Assembly (NCBI RefSeq): GCF_902832885.1
Contig: NZ_CADFDK010000004.1
Location: 95,655-159,654, forward strand
Direction: 5' to 3'
DNA: 64,000 bases
From: Burkholderia seminalis DSM 23518
GTDB lineage: Bacteria > Pseudomonadota > Gammaproteobacteria > Burkholderiales > Burkholderiaceae
Made by a program: the position numbers and the translations under genes. Below, in pieces: positions 34,435-43,429 of this stretch (position 1 is the stretch's first letter; every line of letters begins with the position of its first letter). The notes beneath the pieces were generated by a model, which had not been told where the DNA came from, searched no databases, and was given only the letters and a program-made list of their open reading frames with translations.

Positions 34435-35850
34435 TTAAGCACGCGGCGTCGATCCGTCCGCATCCGCCGACGGCAGCGCGATCGCCACGCCGAGGCCCTG
34501 CCCGCCGATGCCGGACTCGAACTGCACGGTGCCGCCGAAATACTGCGCGATGCGGGTGACGATCGACAGCCCGAGCCCGCTGCCGGGCGACTGCGCACCG
34601 CTGCCGCGATAGAAACGGTCGCCAAGCCGTTCGTGCTCGCCGGGCGCGACACCGGGCCCGTCGTCGCGCACGACGATGCGTTGCCATGCGCCGTCGTCGT
34701 ACACGCCGATGTCGATGCGCCCGCCACGGCGGCCGTACTTGACGGCGTTGTCGACGAGATTGTCGAGCAGGATGCCGATCAGGATCGGATCGGCACCGAT
34801 TGCGCGCGTGGAGAGGCCGCCGGCCGCGATGGCGATGTCCTTGTCGGCGGCCTTCGCCAGATGGCGGTCGATGGCGGCGTCGACGAGTTCGCGCACGACG
34901 ACCGCGCGCGTCGGAATGCGTTCGTACTCGTCGAGCCGGGCGAGCAGCAGCAACTGCTCGGCGAGCCGCGCGCTGCGGTCGACGCCTTGCACGACGCGCT
35001 GCATCGCCAGCTGCTTGTGCGCCGGATCGTCGGTCGCGATCGCCACCTGCGCCTGCACCTTGATCGCGGCGAGCGGCGTCTTCAGTTCGTGCGCGGCGTC
35101 GGACGTGAACGCGCGCTCGCGCACGATCGATTGTCGCAGCCTCGCCATCAGGCGGTCGATCGCGTCGACCAGCGTGCGCACTTCGTCCGGCACGGTCGCG
35201 ATGCCGAGCGGTTCGAGCGAGCGCGCATCGCGCGCGCCGATCAGCGCGGACAGGGTCTTCAACGGCGCGAGGCTGCGGGCGATCGTGACCCAGAGCAGCA
35301 GCGCGAGCACCGGCAACGCGACGATCAACGGCAGGACGATGCCGCGCGCGATGCCGGTCGCCAGGTCGCTGCGCGTATTGACGGTCTCCATCACGCGCAC
35401 GCGGCGCCCCGACGTGCTGTCGCGCAGTGCGTACGTGCGCCACGGCGTATCGCCGATGACGATCGTCCGCGGCGCACCGAGCGGGTCGCGCGCATCGGGC
35501 AACGCTGCCGCGGTCGCGGGCAGGCTCGACGCAACGACGTTGCCTTGCGCGTCGCGCACGTCGAACAGCACGTCGCGCGGCAAGCGATCGCCGTCGTTGG
35601 CGGCGCCGTGCGCCGACGCGCCGAACGCGAGTTCGACCCGTGCGTCGGGCGGCACGCGGGCGAGGCGGTCGAGGTCGGCCGGCGCGAGATTGACCAGCAG
35701 CGACGCGTATTCGGCGAGACGGGCGTCTTCCCATTCGCCGATCTCGCGCGTCGCGTAGTGGATGCTGCCGAACACGGCGACGAGCCAGACGACGGTCACG
35801 CAGCCGATCGCCATCAGCGACACGCGGCGTCGTATCGAGCGCGCGATCAT
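34435..35850 (-). CDS. Sensor histidine kinase (QseC-like)
   Basis: 471 residues. A first membrane helix (LMAIGCVTVVWLVAVFGSIH) is followed by a periplasmic sensor domain of about 130 residues, a second helix (LPLIVALPVLALLLWVTIA) and HAMP. Then come the H-box SDAAHELKTPLAAIKVQAQV, the N-box ILLDNLVDNAVKYG, the G1 box RDDGPGV and the G2 box GSGLGLSIV. It phosphorylates the response regulator encoded upstream, whose stop overlaps this ATG (ATGA). The signal is unknown; QseC relatives sense envelope, metal or host-hormone cues. The cytochrome b561 gene follows. Confidence 0.92.
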   Translation of the reverse strand: MIARSIRRRVSLMAIGCVTVVWLVAVFGSIHYATREIGEWEDARLAEYASLLVNLAPADLDRLARVPPDARVELAFGASAHGAANDGDRLPRDVLFDVRDAQGNVVASSLPATAAALPDARDPLGAPRTIVIGDTPWRTYALRDSTSGRRVRVMETVNTRSDLATGIARGIVLPLIVALPVLALLLWVTIARSLAPLKTLSALIGARDARSLEPLGIATVPDEVRTLVDAIDRLMARLRQSIVRERAFTSDAAHELKTPLAAIKVQAQVAIATDDPAHKQLAMQRVVQGVDRSARLAEQLLLLARLDEYERIPTRAVVVRELVDAAIDRHLAKAADKDIAIAAGGLSTRAIGADPILIGILLDNLVDNAVKYGRRGGRIDIGVYDDGAWQRIVVRDDGPGVAPGEHERLGDRFYRGSGAQSPGSGLGLSIVTRIAQYFGGTVQFESGIGGQGLGVAIALPSADADGSTPRA

Positions 35851-36506
35851 CGGAGGTCGACGACGTAGCCGATGCCGCGGACGGTGCGGATCAGTTCCGC
35901 GCCGAGCTTCTTGCGCAGGTTCGAAACATGAACCTCGATCGCATTGCTTTCGATGCCTTCCTGCCAGCCGTACAGGCTGTCCTCGAGGTGCGCGCGCGAC
36001 TGCGGAACGCCCGGGTGACTGACGAGCTGAACGAGGATCGCCCACTCGCGCGACGTGAGCGCGATGCGCGCCGCATCGCGCGTCACCGTATGCGCGGTCA
36101 GGTCGATCGTGATGTCGCGCCACACGATTTCATCGCCGGCCCGGCCCTGCGAGCGTCGCACGAGCGCGCGGCAGCGGGCGAGCACTTCGGACAGCTCGAA
36201 CGGCTTCGCGAGATAGTCGTCCGCGCCGTCGTCGAGGCCGCGCACGCGGTCGGCCACGGTGCCGCGCGCGGTCAGCACCAGCACGGGGACCGTCTCGCCC
36301 GCCTCGCGCAGCGCGCGCAGCAGTTCCGTTCCCGATTTGCCGGGCAGGCCGAGATCGAGCACGACGAGCGCGAAGCGCGTCGTCGCGAGTGCGGTGGCGG
36401 CGGCATGACCGTCGCGCAACCAGTCGACGTGATAGCCGGCCTGGCTGAGGCTGATCTCGAGGCCGCTGCCGATCAGGTCGTCGTCTTCAACAAGGAGGAG
36501 TCGCAT
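35847..36506 (-). CDS. OmpR-family response regulator (QseB-like)
   Basis: 219 residues. Receiver domain with acidic pocket VEDDD, phosphorylation Asp in FALVVLDLGLPGKSG (near residue 51) and Lys in DDYLAKPFE; a winged-helix C-terminal domain (residues 125-219) ends VSNLRKKLGAELIRTVRGIGY. Cytosolic transcription factor paired with the adjacent kinase. The start at MRLLLVEDDD is preferred by family fit; in-frame starts 8 and 15 codons upstream exist. Confidence 0.92.
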   Translation of the reverse strand: MRLLLVEDDDLIGSGLEISLSQAGYHVDWLRDGHAAATALATTRFALVVLDLGLPGKSGTELLRALREAGETVPVLVLTARGTVADRVRGLDDGADDYLAKPFELSEVLARCRALVRRSQGRAGDEIVWRDITIDLTAHTVTRDAARIALTSREWAILVQLVSHPGVPQSRAHLEDSLYGWQEGIESNAIEVHVSNLRKKLGAELIRTVRGIGYVVDLR

Positions 36507-36800
36507 GGTCGATTCGTGTACGGACATGCGCGATTGTACGAGCCTGACCACGCGCGCCGTGCAACGGAATGTAATCGGACCCCGTGCGAATGTCGCGCGA
36601 TTCTGAAGAACGCTTAAGGTTTGGCGCCGTTAATCCCGCTACCATCGGCCACGACATTTCTCGGGCGGTTCTCCGTTTCCCCAGATCCCGAACCGGGCGG
36701 GTGCGTGCGGCGCGAGCCGGACGCACCCGCCCGTCAATCCGCGATCCTTTCGATCGACCTACGGTCGATGCGTGTCGCCCGTACGGGAGGTTCAATCCTG

Positions 36801-37151
36801 ATGGCATCCTCGACGATCGAGCGATGGCGTGCCTACCTGCTGATCGCCGCACTGGCCGGCATGTTCATCCAGTGTTTCGTGCTGGTCTCGTTGCTTGCAT
36901 GGCGCGTACCGGAAGCGTTTTTTACCACGATGACGTTTCGCCTCTCGATCGTCGTGGCGCTCGCCGCCGCCATTCTTTCGGTTCGCAAGCTTGCCGGCGC
37001 GGCGTTCAGGTCCGCGCTGGCATGTGGCGATGTGCGCATGACCGGTATCGATCGCCGCACGGTAGTTGTGTCATCTGATTGCGCGTACCGTCGCTGGGTC
37101 GTCCTTCATATCCGGCTCAACGGGAACCGATACGGCGGCGTGCACGGGTGA
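36801..37151 (+). CDS. Small membrane protein of unknown function upstream of hpnI
   Basis: 116 residues, ATG preceded by GGGAGG. Two membrane helices are predicted near the N-terminus (YLLIAALAGMFIQCFVLVSL and LSIVVALAAAILSV), then a basic cytosolic or periplasmic tail of about 45 residues. It resembles no family I can name. It lies 62 bases before hpnI on the same strand, so a shared transcript is possible. The tail may be out of family because the coding signal weakens towards the end. Confidence 0.45.
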   Translation: MASSTIERWRAYLLIAALAGMFIQCFVLVSLLAWRVPEAFFTTMTFRLSIVVALAAAILSVRKLAGAAFRSALACGDVRMTGIDRRTVVVSSDCAYRRWVVLHIRLNGNRYGGVHG

Positions 37152-37213
37152 GCCCGCGTGCGCGCCGCCGTTCCCGGGCGTCGCGGTCGTACGGGTCACC
37201 ACTGGGGAGAAGC

Positions 37214-38383
37214 ATGATTCTGCTGCATGTGCTGCACGCGCTGGCCGGGGCAATGTCGATCGTCTGCGGGCTGGGCGTGGTGCTGGGCATTGCGTATACG
37301 ATCACGGCCAGCGTGCTGGTCGGCCGGTTCTTTTCCCGGGCGGCGGCGGAGCCGCGCGCGTATCCGGGCGTCACCGTCGCGAAGCCGCTGCACGGCGACG
37401 AATGGAATCTCGTCCAGCATCTCGAAAGCGGCTTCGTGCAGAATTATCCGGGACCCATCCAGCACCTGTTCGGCGTGCACGATGCCGGCGACGCGGCACT
37501 CGCGGCCGTCGAGACGCTGCGCGCACGCTACCCGGACGCGAACATCAAGGTCGTCGCCGATGCGCGGCTGTACGGGCCGAACCGCAAGATCGCCAATCTC
37601 GTGAACATGCTCGAACATGCGGAGCATGCGGTGCTCTGTCTCGCCGATAGCGACGTGGTGGTCGAGCGCGATTATCTGCGCGCCGTCGTCGGCGCGCTAC
37701 AGCAGCCGGATGTCGGCATCGTGACGAGCGTGTATCGCGGCGTCGCGTCGCCGGGCTTCTGGCCCGGCGTCGCCGTCGCGATGACGAACTACCATTTCCT
37801 GCCGGGCGTGATCACCGGGCTCGTCATCGGGCGCGCGCGGCCGTGCTTCGGGCAGACGATTGCGATCACGCGCGAGACGCTTGAACGCATCGGCGGGCTG
37901 GCGCGTTTCGCGCATCACCTGGCGGAAGATCACGCACTCGGCGAGGCGGTGCGGCAGGCGGGCGCGCAGGTCGTCATTCCGCCGTTCGTCGTCGGGCACG
38001 CGTGTGTCGAGGAGACGTTCGCGCGGTTGTACGCACACGAGTTGCGCTGGAGCTGCACGATTCGCGCGGCCGACCGACTCGGTCATGCGGGGTCGGTGCT
38101 GATGCACCCGCTGCCGCTCGCGCTGCTGGCGCTGCTGTTTTCGGGCGGCGCGGCCGCCGCATGCGCGCTGACGATCGCGGCACTCGCCGCGCGGGTGCTG
38201 CTGATGGTGAAGACAAGCCGCGCGACCGGCGCGGGCCTGCGCGGCGCGTTCCAGCTGCCGTTCGTCGATCTGCTCCAGTTCGTCGTGTTCGTATCGAGCT
38301 TCTTTTCGTCGCATGTCGTGTGGCGCGGCACGCGCTTTCGCGTCGACCGGGAAGGCCTGCTGTCGCCGGCCGCTGAATCGTGA
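37214..38383 (+). CDS. hpnI: Hopanoid glucosaminyl/GlcNAc transferase HpnI
   Basis: 389 residues. A GT2-type glycosyltransferase with an N-terminal membrane helix and two to four C-terminal ones. Motifs: VTVAKPLHGDEWNLVQHLES, ADARLYGPNRKIANLVNMLE, the metal-binding LADSDVVVERDYLRAVV, and acceptor-site HHLAEDHALGEAVRQAG. HpnI adds N-acetylglucosamine to bacteriohopanetetrol during synthesis of its cyclitol-ether head group. GGGGAG precedes the ATG. The gene overlaps hpnL by 4 bases. The other head-group genes (hpnJ, hpnK) are not in the window. Confidence 0.88.
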   Translation: MILLHVLHALAGAMSIVCGLGVVLGIAYTITASVLVGRFFSRAAAEPRAYPGVTVAKPLHGDEWNLVQHLESGFVQNYPGPIQHLFGVHDAGDAALAAVETLRARYPDANIKVVADARLYGPNRKIANLVNMLEHAEHAVLCLADSDVVVERDYLRAVVGALQQPDVGIVTSVYRGVASPGFWPGVAVAMTNYHFLPGVITGLVIGRARPCFGQTIAITRETLERIGGLARFAHHLAEDHALGEAVRQAGAQVVIPPFVVGHACVEETFARLYAHELRWSCTIRAADRLGHAGSVLMHPLPLALLALLFSGGAAAACALTIAALAARVLLMVKTSRATGAGLRGAFQLPFVDLLQFVVFVSSFFSSHVVWRGTRFRVDREGLLSPAAES

Positions 38384-39468
38384 CCACCGGCACCAACACC
38401 GACGCCGCCCGTGCGGAACCGGGCGCCGCGCGCGGCGACGCCCGGCTGCGGCAGGCGGGGCGCGCGGCCGCGCTCGGCGGGCTGGCGCTCGCGGTGTGGC
38501 TGATCTGGCGCGAACATCCGCTCGATATCCTGCATCGCCTGCGGATCGCCGGCGCGGGGCTGCTGGTCGCCGCGCTCGCGCACATCCTGCCGATGCTCGC
38601 GAATGCGTGGGACTGGCGGATGCTGATCCGCGGCCCGCGCCGGCCGTCGTTCATGACGATGCTGAAGCTCGTGTGGATCCGCGAATCGGTCAACGGGTTG
38701 CTGCCGGTCGCGCGCATCGGCGGCGAGATCGTGTCGTTCGGCCTGCTGCGGCAGGCGGGCGTGCGTCCGGCGACCGTCGTGGCGAGCCTCGTCGCCGACA
38801 TGCAGCTGACGCTGATCAGTCAGCTGGTCTTCGCGCTGGTCGCGATCGGCTACGTGCTCGAACGCGTGTCGTCCGATGCCGCGCGGGTGGCCGCGCACCT
38901 CGCGATCGGGATGGCCGCGCTGGTGCCGGTGCTGCTGCTGTTCGCGCTGGTGCAGCATGCGCGGCCGTTCGAGCGCGCGATGCGCGTACTCAACCGTGTC
39001 ACGAGCGGCAAGGTGGTGGCGCTGGTCGGCGAATCGGCGCGGACCGATCAGTCGATCCGGTTGATCTGGAGAAAGACGGGCGTCGTCGTGCGCTACCTGG
39101 CGATCTGGCAGACGCTGCAGTTCGCGGGTTACACGCTGGAAATCTGGCTGGCGCTGTATTTCCTCGGCGCCGATCCGACGTTTGCGCAGGCGCTCGCGAT
39201 CGAGGCGCTGATCCAGCTGGTGAGCAGCATCGCGTTCCTGATGCCGGGCGGCCTGGGGGTGCAGGAGGGCGGGTTCGTGTTGATCGGCGGGCTGCTCGGG
39301 TTCGACCCGCCGACCTGCCTGGCGCTGGCCGGCGCCCGCCGCGTGCGCGACTTGCTGTTCTATCTGCCGGGCCTGCTGGCGTGGCAATGGGCGGCCGGTT
39401 CGTCGAACCGGCCGGGCGGCACGACACCCGCGTCTTTGCCCGCCGGAGAATCCGCCCGGCCGCGCTGA
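38380..39468 (+). CDS. hpnL: HpnL-type hopanoid-associated membrane protein
   Basis: 362 residues, GTG start overlapping the hpnI stop. About eight membrane helices. The protein matches the lysylphosphatidylglycerol synthase transmembrane superfamily used by the hopanoid-linked HpnL group: MLIRGPRRPSF, WIRESVNGLLPVARIGGEIV, and FLMPGGLGVQEGGFVLIGG. A role in transfer or transport of hopanoids has been proposed for the group. Position directly after hpnI supports this assignment. The last 30 residues are low in complexity. Confidence 0.83.
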   Translation: MTTGTNTDAARAEPGAARGDARLRQAGRAAALGGLALAVWLIWREHPLDILHRLRIAGAGLLVAALAHILPMLANAWDWRMLIRGPRRPSFMTMLKLVWIRESVNGLLPVARIGGEIVSFGLLRQAGVRPATVVASLVADMQLTLISQLVFALVAIGYVLERVSSDAARVAAHLAIGMAALVPVLLLFALVQHARPFERAMRVLNRVTSGKVVALVGESARTDQSIRLIWRKTGVVVRYLAIWQTLQFAGYTLEIWLALYFLGADPTFAQALAIEALIQLVSSIAFLMPGGLGVQEGGFVLIGGLLGFDPPTCLALAGARRVRDLLFYLPGLLAWQWAAGSSNRPGGTTPASLPAGESARPR

Positions 39469-39496
39469 CCCGGCCGCATGAGGCGCGACGCGCGAG

Positions 39497-40468
39497 TCAG
39501 CGCTGCGCGTCGGCGATATGACTGCGGATCACGTCGGCGAACGACGTATCGCCCTTCAACCCGAGCGCTTCCGCGCGCGACGTGTCCCAGCGGCCCGGCC
39601 AACTGCCGACGATCTTCTCGATGCGTTCGTCGGGCGCATGACGGATCAGTTTCACGACCTCGTTGCCCGCGACCTCGCGCAGCGCTTCGATCATTTCGTC
39701 GACCGAGACCGACAGGCCCGGCAGGTTGATCACGCGCTTGTTGCCGAGCGCCGTGCCGTCGAGCTCGCAACCGGCGACGAGCGCGTCGATCGCGCCGCGC
39801 GGCGACAGCAGCCACAGCCGCGTCGAGCCGGGCACCGGGCAGACGCTTTCCTCGCCGTTCAGCGGTTCGCGGATGATGCCGCTCGCGAACGACGACGCGG
39901 CGGCGTTCGGCCGGCCCGGCCGCACGCTGATGGTCGGTAGCCGCAGCACGCGGCCGTCGACGAAGCCGCGCCGCGCGTAGTCGCACAGCAGCAGCTCGGC
40001 GATCGCCTTCTCGGCGCCGTACGACGATTGCGGGTTCAGCGCGGTATCGTCCTGCACGACGTCGGGCAGCGTGCCGCCATACACCGCGACGGAGCTCGTG
40101 AACACGACGCGCGGCCGGTGGCCGCGTGCGCGGCACACTTCGAGCAGCGCGCGCGACGCGTCGAGGTTGATCCGCATGCCGAGATCGAAATCGGCTTCGG
40201 CCTGCCCGCTGACGATCGCCGCGAGGTGGAAGATCGCGCCCGTCCGCGCGTCGATCGCGCTTTCGAGCACGGCGCGATCCGCGATGTCGCCGACGATCGA
40301 CGTCACGCGCGCGTCGCCGAAATCGCTGCCCTTGACGACGTCGAGCAGCACCAGCTCGTCGATCTTGCCGGTCCGGCCGTCCGGGCCGGTCAGCTCGCCG
40401 CGCTCGAGGAGCTTGCGCGCGAGACGCTGGCCGAGAAAGCCGGCACCGCCGGTGATCAGTACTTTCAT
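39497..40468 (-). CDS. denD: D-erythronate dehydrogenase
   Basis: 323 residues, short-chain dehydrogenase/epimerase fold. NAD-binding GGAGFLGQRLA at residues 7-17, catalytic FTSSVAVYGG and YGAEKAIAE (Tyr-x3-Lys). DenD oxidises D-erythronate to 2-oxo-D-erythronate. It is the last gene of the seven-gene tetronate operon. The assignment rests on the presence of OtnI, OtnK and OtnC in the same operon; on its own it could only be called an NAD-dependent epimerase-type protein. Confidence 0.88.
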   Translation of the reverse strand: MKVLITGGAGFLGQRLARKLLERGELTGPDGRTGKIDELVLLDVVKGSDFGDARVTSIVGDIADRAVLESAIDARTGAIFHLAAIVSGQAEADFDLGMRINLDASRALLEVCRARGHRPRVVFTSSVAVYGGTLPDVVQDDTALNPQSSYGAEKAIAELLLCDYARRGFVDGRVLRLPTISVRPGRPNAAASSFASGIIREPLNGEESVCPVPGSTRLWLLSPRGAIDALVAGCELDGTALGNKRVINLPGLSVSVDEMIEALREVAGNEVVKLIRHAPDERIEKIVGSWPGRWDTSRAEALGLKGDTSFADVIRSHIADAQR

Positions 40469-40496
40469 GTTCGTTGCCCTCTGAGGAATGCGTGAA

Positions 40497-41273
40497 TTAC
40501 AGGTACGGCCTGAGCCAGCCGAGGCCTTCCGACGTGCCGGCCTTCGGGCGGTATTCGCAGCCGATCCAGCCGTCGTAGCCGAGCGCGTCGATCAGCGCGA
40601 ACAGGTACGGGTAGTTGAGTTCGCCGACATCCGGCTCGTGGCGCTCGGGCACGCCGGCGATCTGGATGTGACCGATGCCCGCGAAATCGCGCTTGAGCTT
40701 CATCGCGAGATCGCCTTCGACGATCTGGCAGTGGTAGCAGTCGAACTGCACCTTCAGGTTCGGCGCGCCGATTTCCGCGCGGATCGCCTGCGCGTCGTCC
40801 TGGCGGCTCAGGAAATAGCCGGGCATGTCGCGCTGGTTGATCGGCTCGATCAGGACCGTGATGCCGTGCGCGGCGGCGGCTTGCGCCGCATGGCGCAGGT
40901 TCGCGAGGTAGGTGTCGCGATGGCGCGCGCGGTCGGCGCCCGGCGCGACCATGCCGGCCATCACGTGCAGTTTCTTGTTGCCGAGCACGCGCGCATAGTC
41001 GAGCGCCTGGTCGATGCCGCGCCGGAACTCGTCCTCGCGGCCCGGCAGCGACGCGATGCCGCGTTCGCCCGCGGCCCAGTCGCCCGGCGGCGCGTTGAAC
41101 AGCGCCTGTTCGAGATGGTGCGCATCGAGACGCGCGCGGATGTCCTCGGCCGCGAAGTCGTATGGGAACAGGTACTCGACGGCCTTGAAGCCGTCGTACG
41201 CGGCAGCGGCGAAGCGTTCGAGGAACGCATGCTCGGTGTACATCATCGAGAGGTTGGCGGCGAAGCGTGGCAT
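40497..41273 (-). CDS. otnI: 2-oxo-tetronate isomerase
   Basis: 258 residues, TIM-barrel of the hydroxypyruvate isomerase family. Visible motifs: [20 protein letters not shown] at the N-terminus, [17 protein letters not shown] (metal-binding Glu), [15 protein letters not shown] and IGCEYRPK at the C-terminus (second Glu). OtnI interconverts 2-oxo- and 3-oxo-tetronate. It lies between the MFS and denD genes of the operon. The MFS-otnI gap contains a perfect GC hairpin. Confidence 0.9.
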   Translation of the reverse strand: MPRFAANLSMMYTEHAFLERFAAAAYDGFKAVEYLFPYDFAAEDIRARLDAHHLEQALFNAPPGDWAAGERGIASLPGREDEFRRGIDQALDYARVLGNKKLHVMAGMVAPGADRARHRDTYLANLRHAAQAAAAHGITVLIEPINQRDMPGYFLSRQDDAQAIRAEIGAPNLKVQFDCYHCQIVEGDLAMKLKRDFAGIGHIQIAGVPERHEPDVGELNYPYLFALIDALGYDGWIGCEYRPKAGTSEGLGWLRPYL

Positions 41274-41299
41274 GGCAGCGGGTCCTGTGAATGATTGGG

Positions 41300-41320
41300 G
41301 CGGGGCGCCATGCGCCCCGC
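41300..41320. other. Perfect GC hairpin between the MFS and otnI genes
   Basis: Arms GCGGGGCGC (41300-41308) and GCGCCCCGC (41312-41320) with a 3-base loop. There is no T tract on either strand, so it is not an obvious terminator. It could stabilise mRNA ends or lower expression of the distal genes. Confidence 0.7.
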
Positions 41321-41340
41321 GTCGAATGAAGGCAGCCGGA

Positions 41341-42666
41341 TCAGCGGTTCACGAGTTTCGCGGGCGTGAGCCACACGGCGAGCGCGCCGATCACGAGCAT
41401 CGCGGCCAGCACGTACATGCCGGACGACGTGCTGTGCGTGACGTCCTTCAGGTAGCCGATCACGTACGGGCTCGCGAACCCGGCGAGGTTGCCGACCGAG
41501 TTGATGATCGCGATCCCGGCCGCGGCCGCGGAGCCCGCGAGGAACGCGGTCGGCAGCGACCAGAACAGCGGCGCGCAGGTCAGCACGCCGCCTGCCGCGA
41601 GCGACAGGAACACGATCGACACCGCCGTATTGTGCGAGTACGACGCGGCGACCGCAAACCCGACCGCGCCCATCAGCGCCGGCACGATCAGGTGCCAGCG
41701 GCGTTCGCGGCGCTTGTCCGCGCTGTGGCCGAACAGGTTCATCACGACGATCGCGACGACGAACGGAATCGCGGACAGCAGGCCGATCTGCAGCGTGTCG
41801 GTGATGCCGGTCGATTTCACGAGCGTCGGCATCCAGAACGTGAGGCCGTACTGGCCCGTGACGAACGCGAAATAGATCAGCGACATCCACCACATGCGCG
41901 GGTCCGAGAACACGGCCTTCAGCGAATGGCCGTGCTGCTGCCGTTCCTGCGGCTGAGCGGCGATTTCGTCCTCGAGGAGCTGCTTCTCGCGCTCGTCGAG
42001 CCACTTCGCGCCGCGGATGCTGTTGTCGAGATACAGGATCGTCGCGATGCCGACGAGCACGGCCGGCACGGCTTCGATCATGAACATCCATTGCCAGCCG
42101 TGGAAGCCCGAGCCGCCGTGGAAGCGCTCCATGATCCAGCCCGACAGCGGGTTGCCGAAGATGCCCGACACGGGAATCGCGGACATGAACACCGCGATGA
42201 TCTTCGCGCGCCGGTGCGACGGGAACCAGTATGTGAGGTACAGGATCACGCCCGGATAGAAGCCGGCTTCCGCGAGGCCGAGCAGGAAGCGCAGCACGTA
42301 GAACTGCGTCGGCGTCTTCACGAACGCGAACAGCGCGGACAGCAGGCCCCACGTGATCATGATCCGCGCGATCCAGATGCGCGCGCCGATGCGGTGCATC
42401 AGCAGGTTGCTCGGCAGCTCGAACAGGAAGTAGCCGAGGAAGAAGATGCCCGCGCCGAGCCCGAACACGGTTTCGCTGAACGCGAGATCCTGCGACATCT
42501 GCAGCTTGGCGAAGCCGACGTTCACGCGGTCGAGATACGCGACCACGTAGCAGAGCATCAGGAACGGCACGATGCGCCAGAACACTTTCTTGTAGGTGCG
42601 GTCGAGTTCGGCCGCCTGGGCGGGCGCGGCGGGCGAGCGGCTTGCGGCCGCGTCGAGAGCAGTCAT
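41341..42666 (-). CDS. MFS transporter, anion:cation symporter family (tetronate uptake)
   Basis: 441 residues with twelve membrane helices. Typical for the ACS/tartrate-hexuronate group: [20 protein letters not shown] followed by [10 protein letters not shown], and [26 protein letters not shown] precedes the ATG. Its place inside the tetronate operon points to D-erythronate and/or L-threonate as substrates, taken up with protons. No other transporter is in the operon. Confidence 0.9.
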   Translation of the reverse strand: MTALDAAASRSPAAPAQAAELDRTYKKVFWRIVPFLMLCYVVAYLDRVNVGFAKLQMSQDLAFSETVFGLGAGIFFLGYFLFELPSNLLMHRIGARIWIARIMITWGLLSALFAFVKTPTQFYVLRFLLGLAEAGFYPGVILYLTYWFPSHRRAKIIAVFMSAIPVSGIFGNPLSGWIMERFHGGSGFHGWQWMFMIEAVPAVLVGIATILYLDNSIRGAKWLDEREKQLLEDEIAAQPQERQQHGHSLKAVFSDPRMWWMSLIYFAFVTGQYGLTFWMPTLVKSTGITDTLQIGLLSAIPFVVAIVVMNLFGHSADKRRERRWHLIVPALMGAVGFAVAASYSHNTAVSIVFLSLAAGGVLTCAPLFWSLPTAFLAGSAAAAGIAIINSVGNLAGFASPYVIGYLKDVTHSTSSGMYVLAAMLVIGALAVWLTPAKLVNR

Positions 42667-42690
42667 CGTCGTCTCCTTGAATATCGTGTG

Positions 42691-42712
42691 CCGGCGGCGC
42701 GTACGCCGCCGG
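42691..42712. other. Perfect GC hairpin between the otnC and MFS genes
   Basis: Arms CCGGCGGCG (42691-42699) and CGCCGCCGG (42704-42712) around CGTA. No T tract follows on the minus strand. Like the hairpin at 41300, it sits in a gap inside the operon, here just before the ribosome site of the MFS gene. Confidence 0.7.
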
Positions 42713-42790
42713 GTCGTGTGTGTGCTGACGGAAAGGCCCGCGCACACGGCGGGCATGGGAATCGGTGCGTGACGCGCGCGGTGCGCGGCG

Positions 42791-43429
42791 TTACCAGCGT
42801 GCGCCGAAGCGCTGGCGCAACGCGTCGAGCGCCGCGTCGGACAGCGGCTCGGGCTTCGGGTTCGTCATCAGCCACAGCCGCGCCGTTTCCTCGAGCTCCT
42901 CGAGCGCGTACGACGCTTGCGATACCGACGGCCCCCACATCACGGGGCCGAGGCGGTCGAGCAGCACGCCGCGCACTTGGTCGGCCAGCGCCGCGACCTC
43001 GGTCGCGACGGCCGGGTCGCCGGGGCGGCGGTAGCGGATCAGCGGGACGTGGCCGACCTTCATCACGTAGTACGGCGTGATCGGCGGCAGCACGTCGGTG
43101 TCGCGCCACACGCCCGCGAGCGTCAGGGCGACGAGGTGCGTCGAATGCGTGTGGACGACGCCGTTCGCTGCCGCGTTGCGCGCGTAGATGCCGCGATGCA
43201 GCGCGAGCGTCTTCGGCGGCGTGCCGCCCGAGACGGGCTGGCCGTCCGGGCCGACCTTCGCGATGTCGTTCGGGTCGAGCCGGCCGAGGCAGGCGTCGGT
43301 CGGCGTGATCAGCCAGCCGTCGGGCAGGCGCGCGCTGATGTTGCCGGCGCTGCCGACCGCATGGCCGCGCGCATACAGGCTCGCACCGACCACGCAGATC
43401 TCTTCGCGCAGTTTCGCTTCGTCGCTCAT
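42791..43429 (-). CDS. otnC: 3-oxo-tetronate 4-phosphate decarboxylase (class II aldolase family)
   Basis: 212 residues. Class II aldolase/adducin fold: GSAGNISARLPDGWLITPTD, phosphate- and metal-site VHTHSTHLVALTLA (two zinc His), and GVLLDRLGPVMWG towards the C-terminus. OtnC converts 3-oxo-tetronate 4-phosphate to dihydroxyacetone phosphate and CO2, the last step of the pathway. The ATG overlaps the otnK stop (ATGA). It is followed by a hairpin and the MFS gene. Confidence 0.9.
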   Translation of the reverse strand: MSDEAKLREEICVVGASLYARGHAVGSAGNISARLPDGWLITPTDACLGRLDPNDIAKVGPDGQPVSGGTPPKTLALHRGIYARNAAANGVVHTHSTHLVALTLAGVWRDTDVLPPITPYYVMKVGHVPLIRYRRPGDPAVATEVAALADQVRGVLLDRLGPVMWGPSVSQASYALEELEETARLWLMTNPKPEPLSDAALDALRQRFGARW

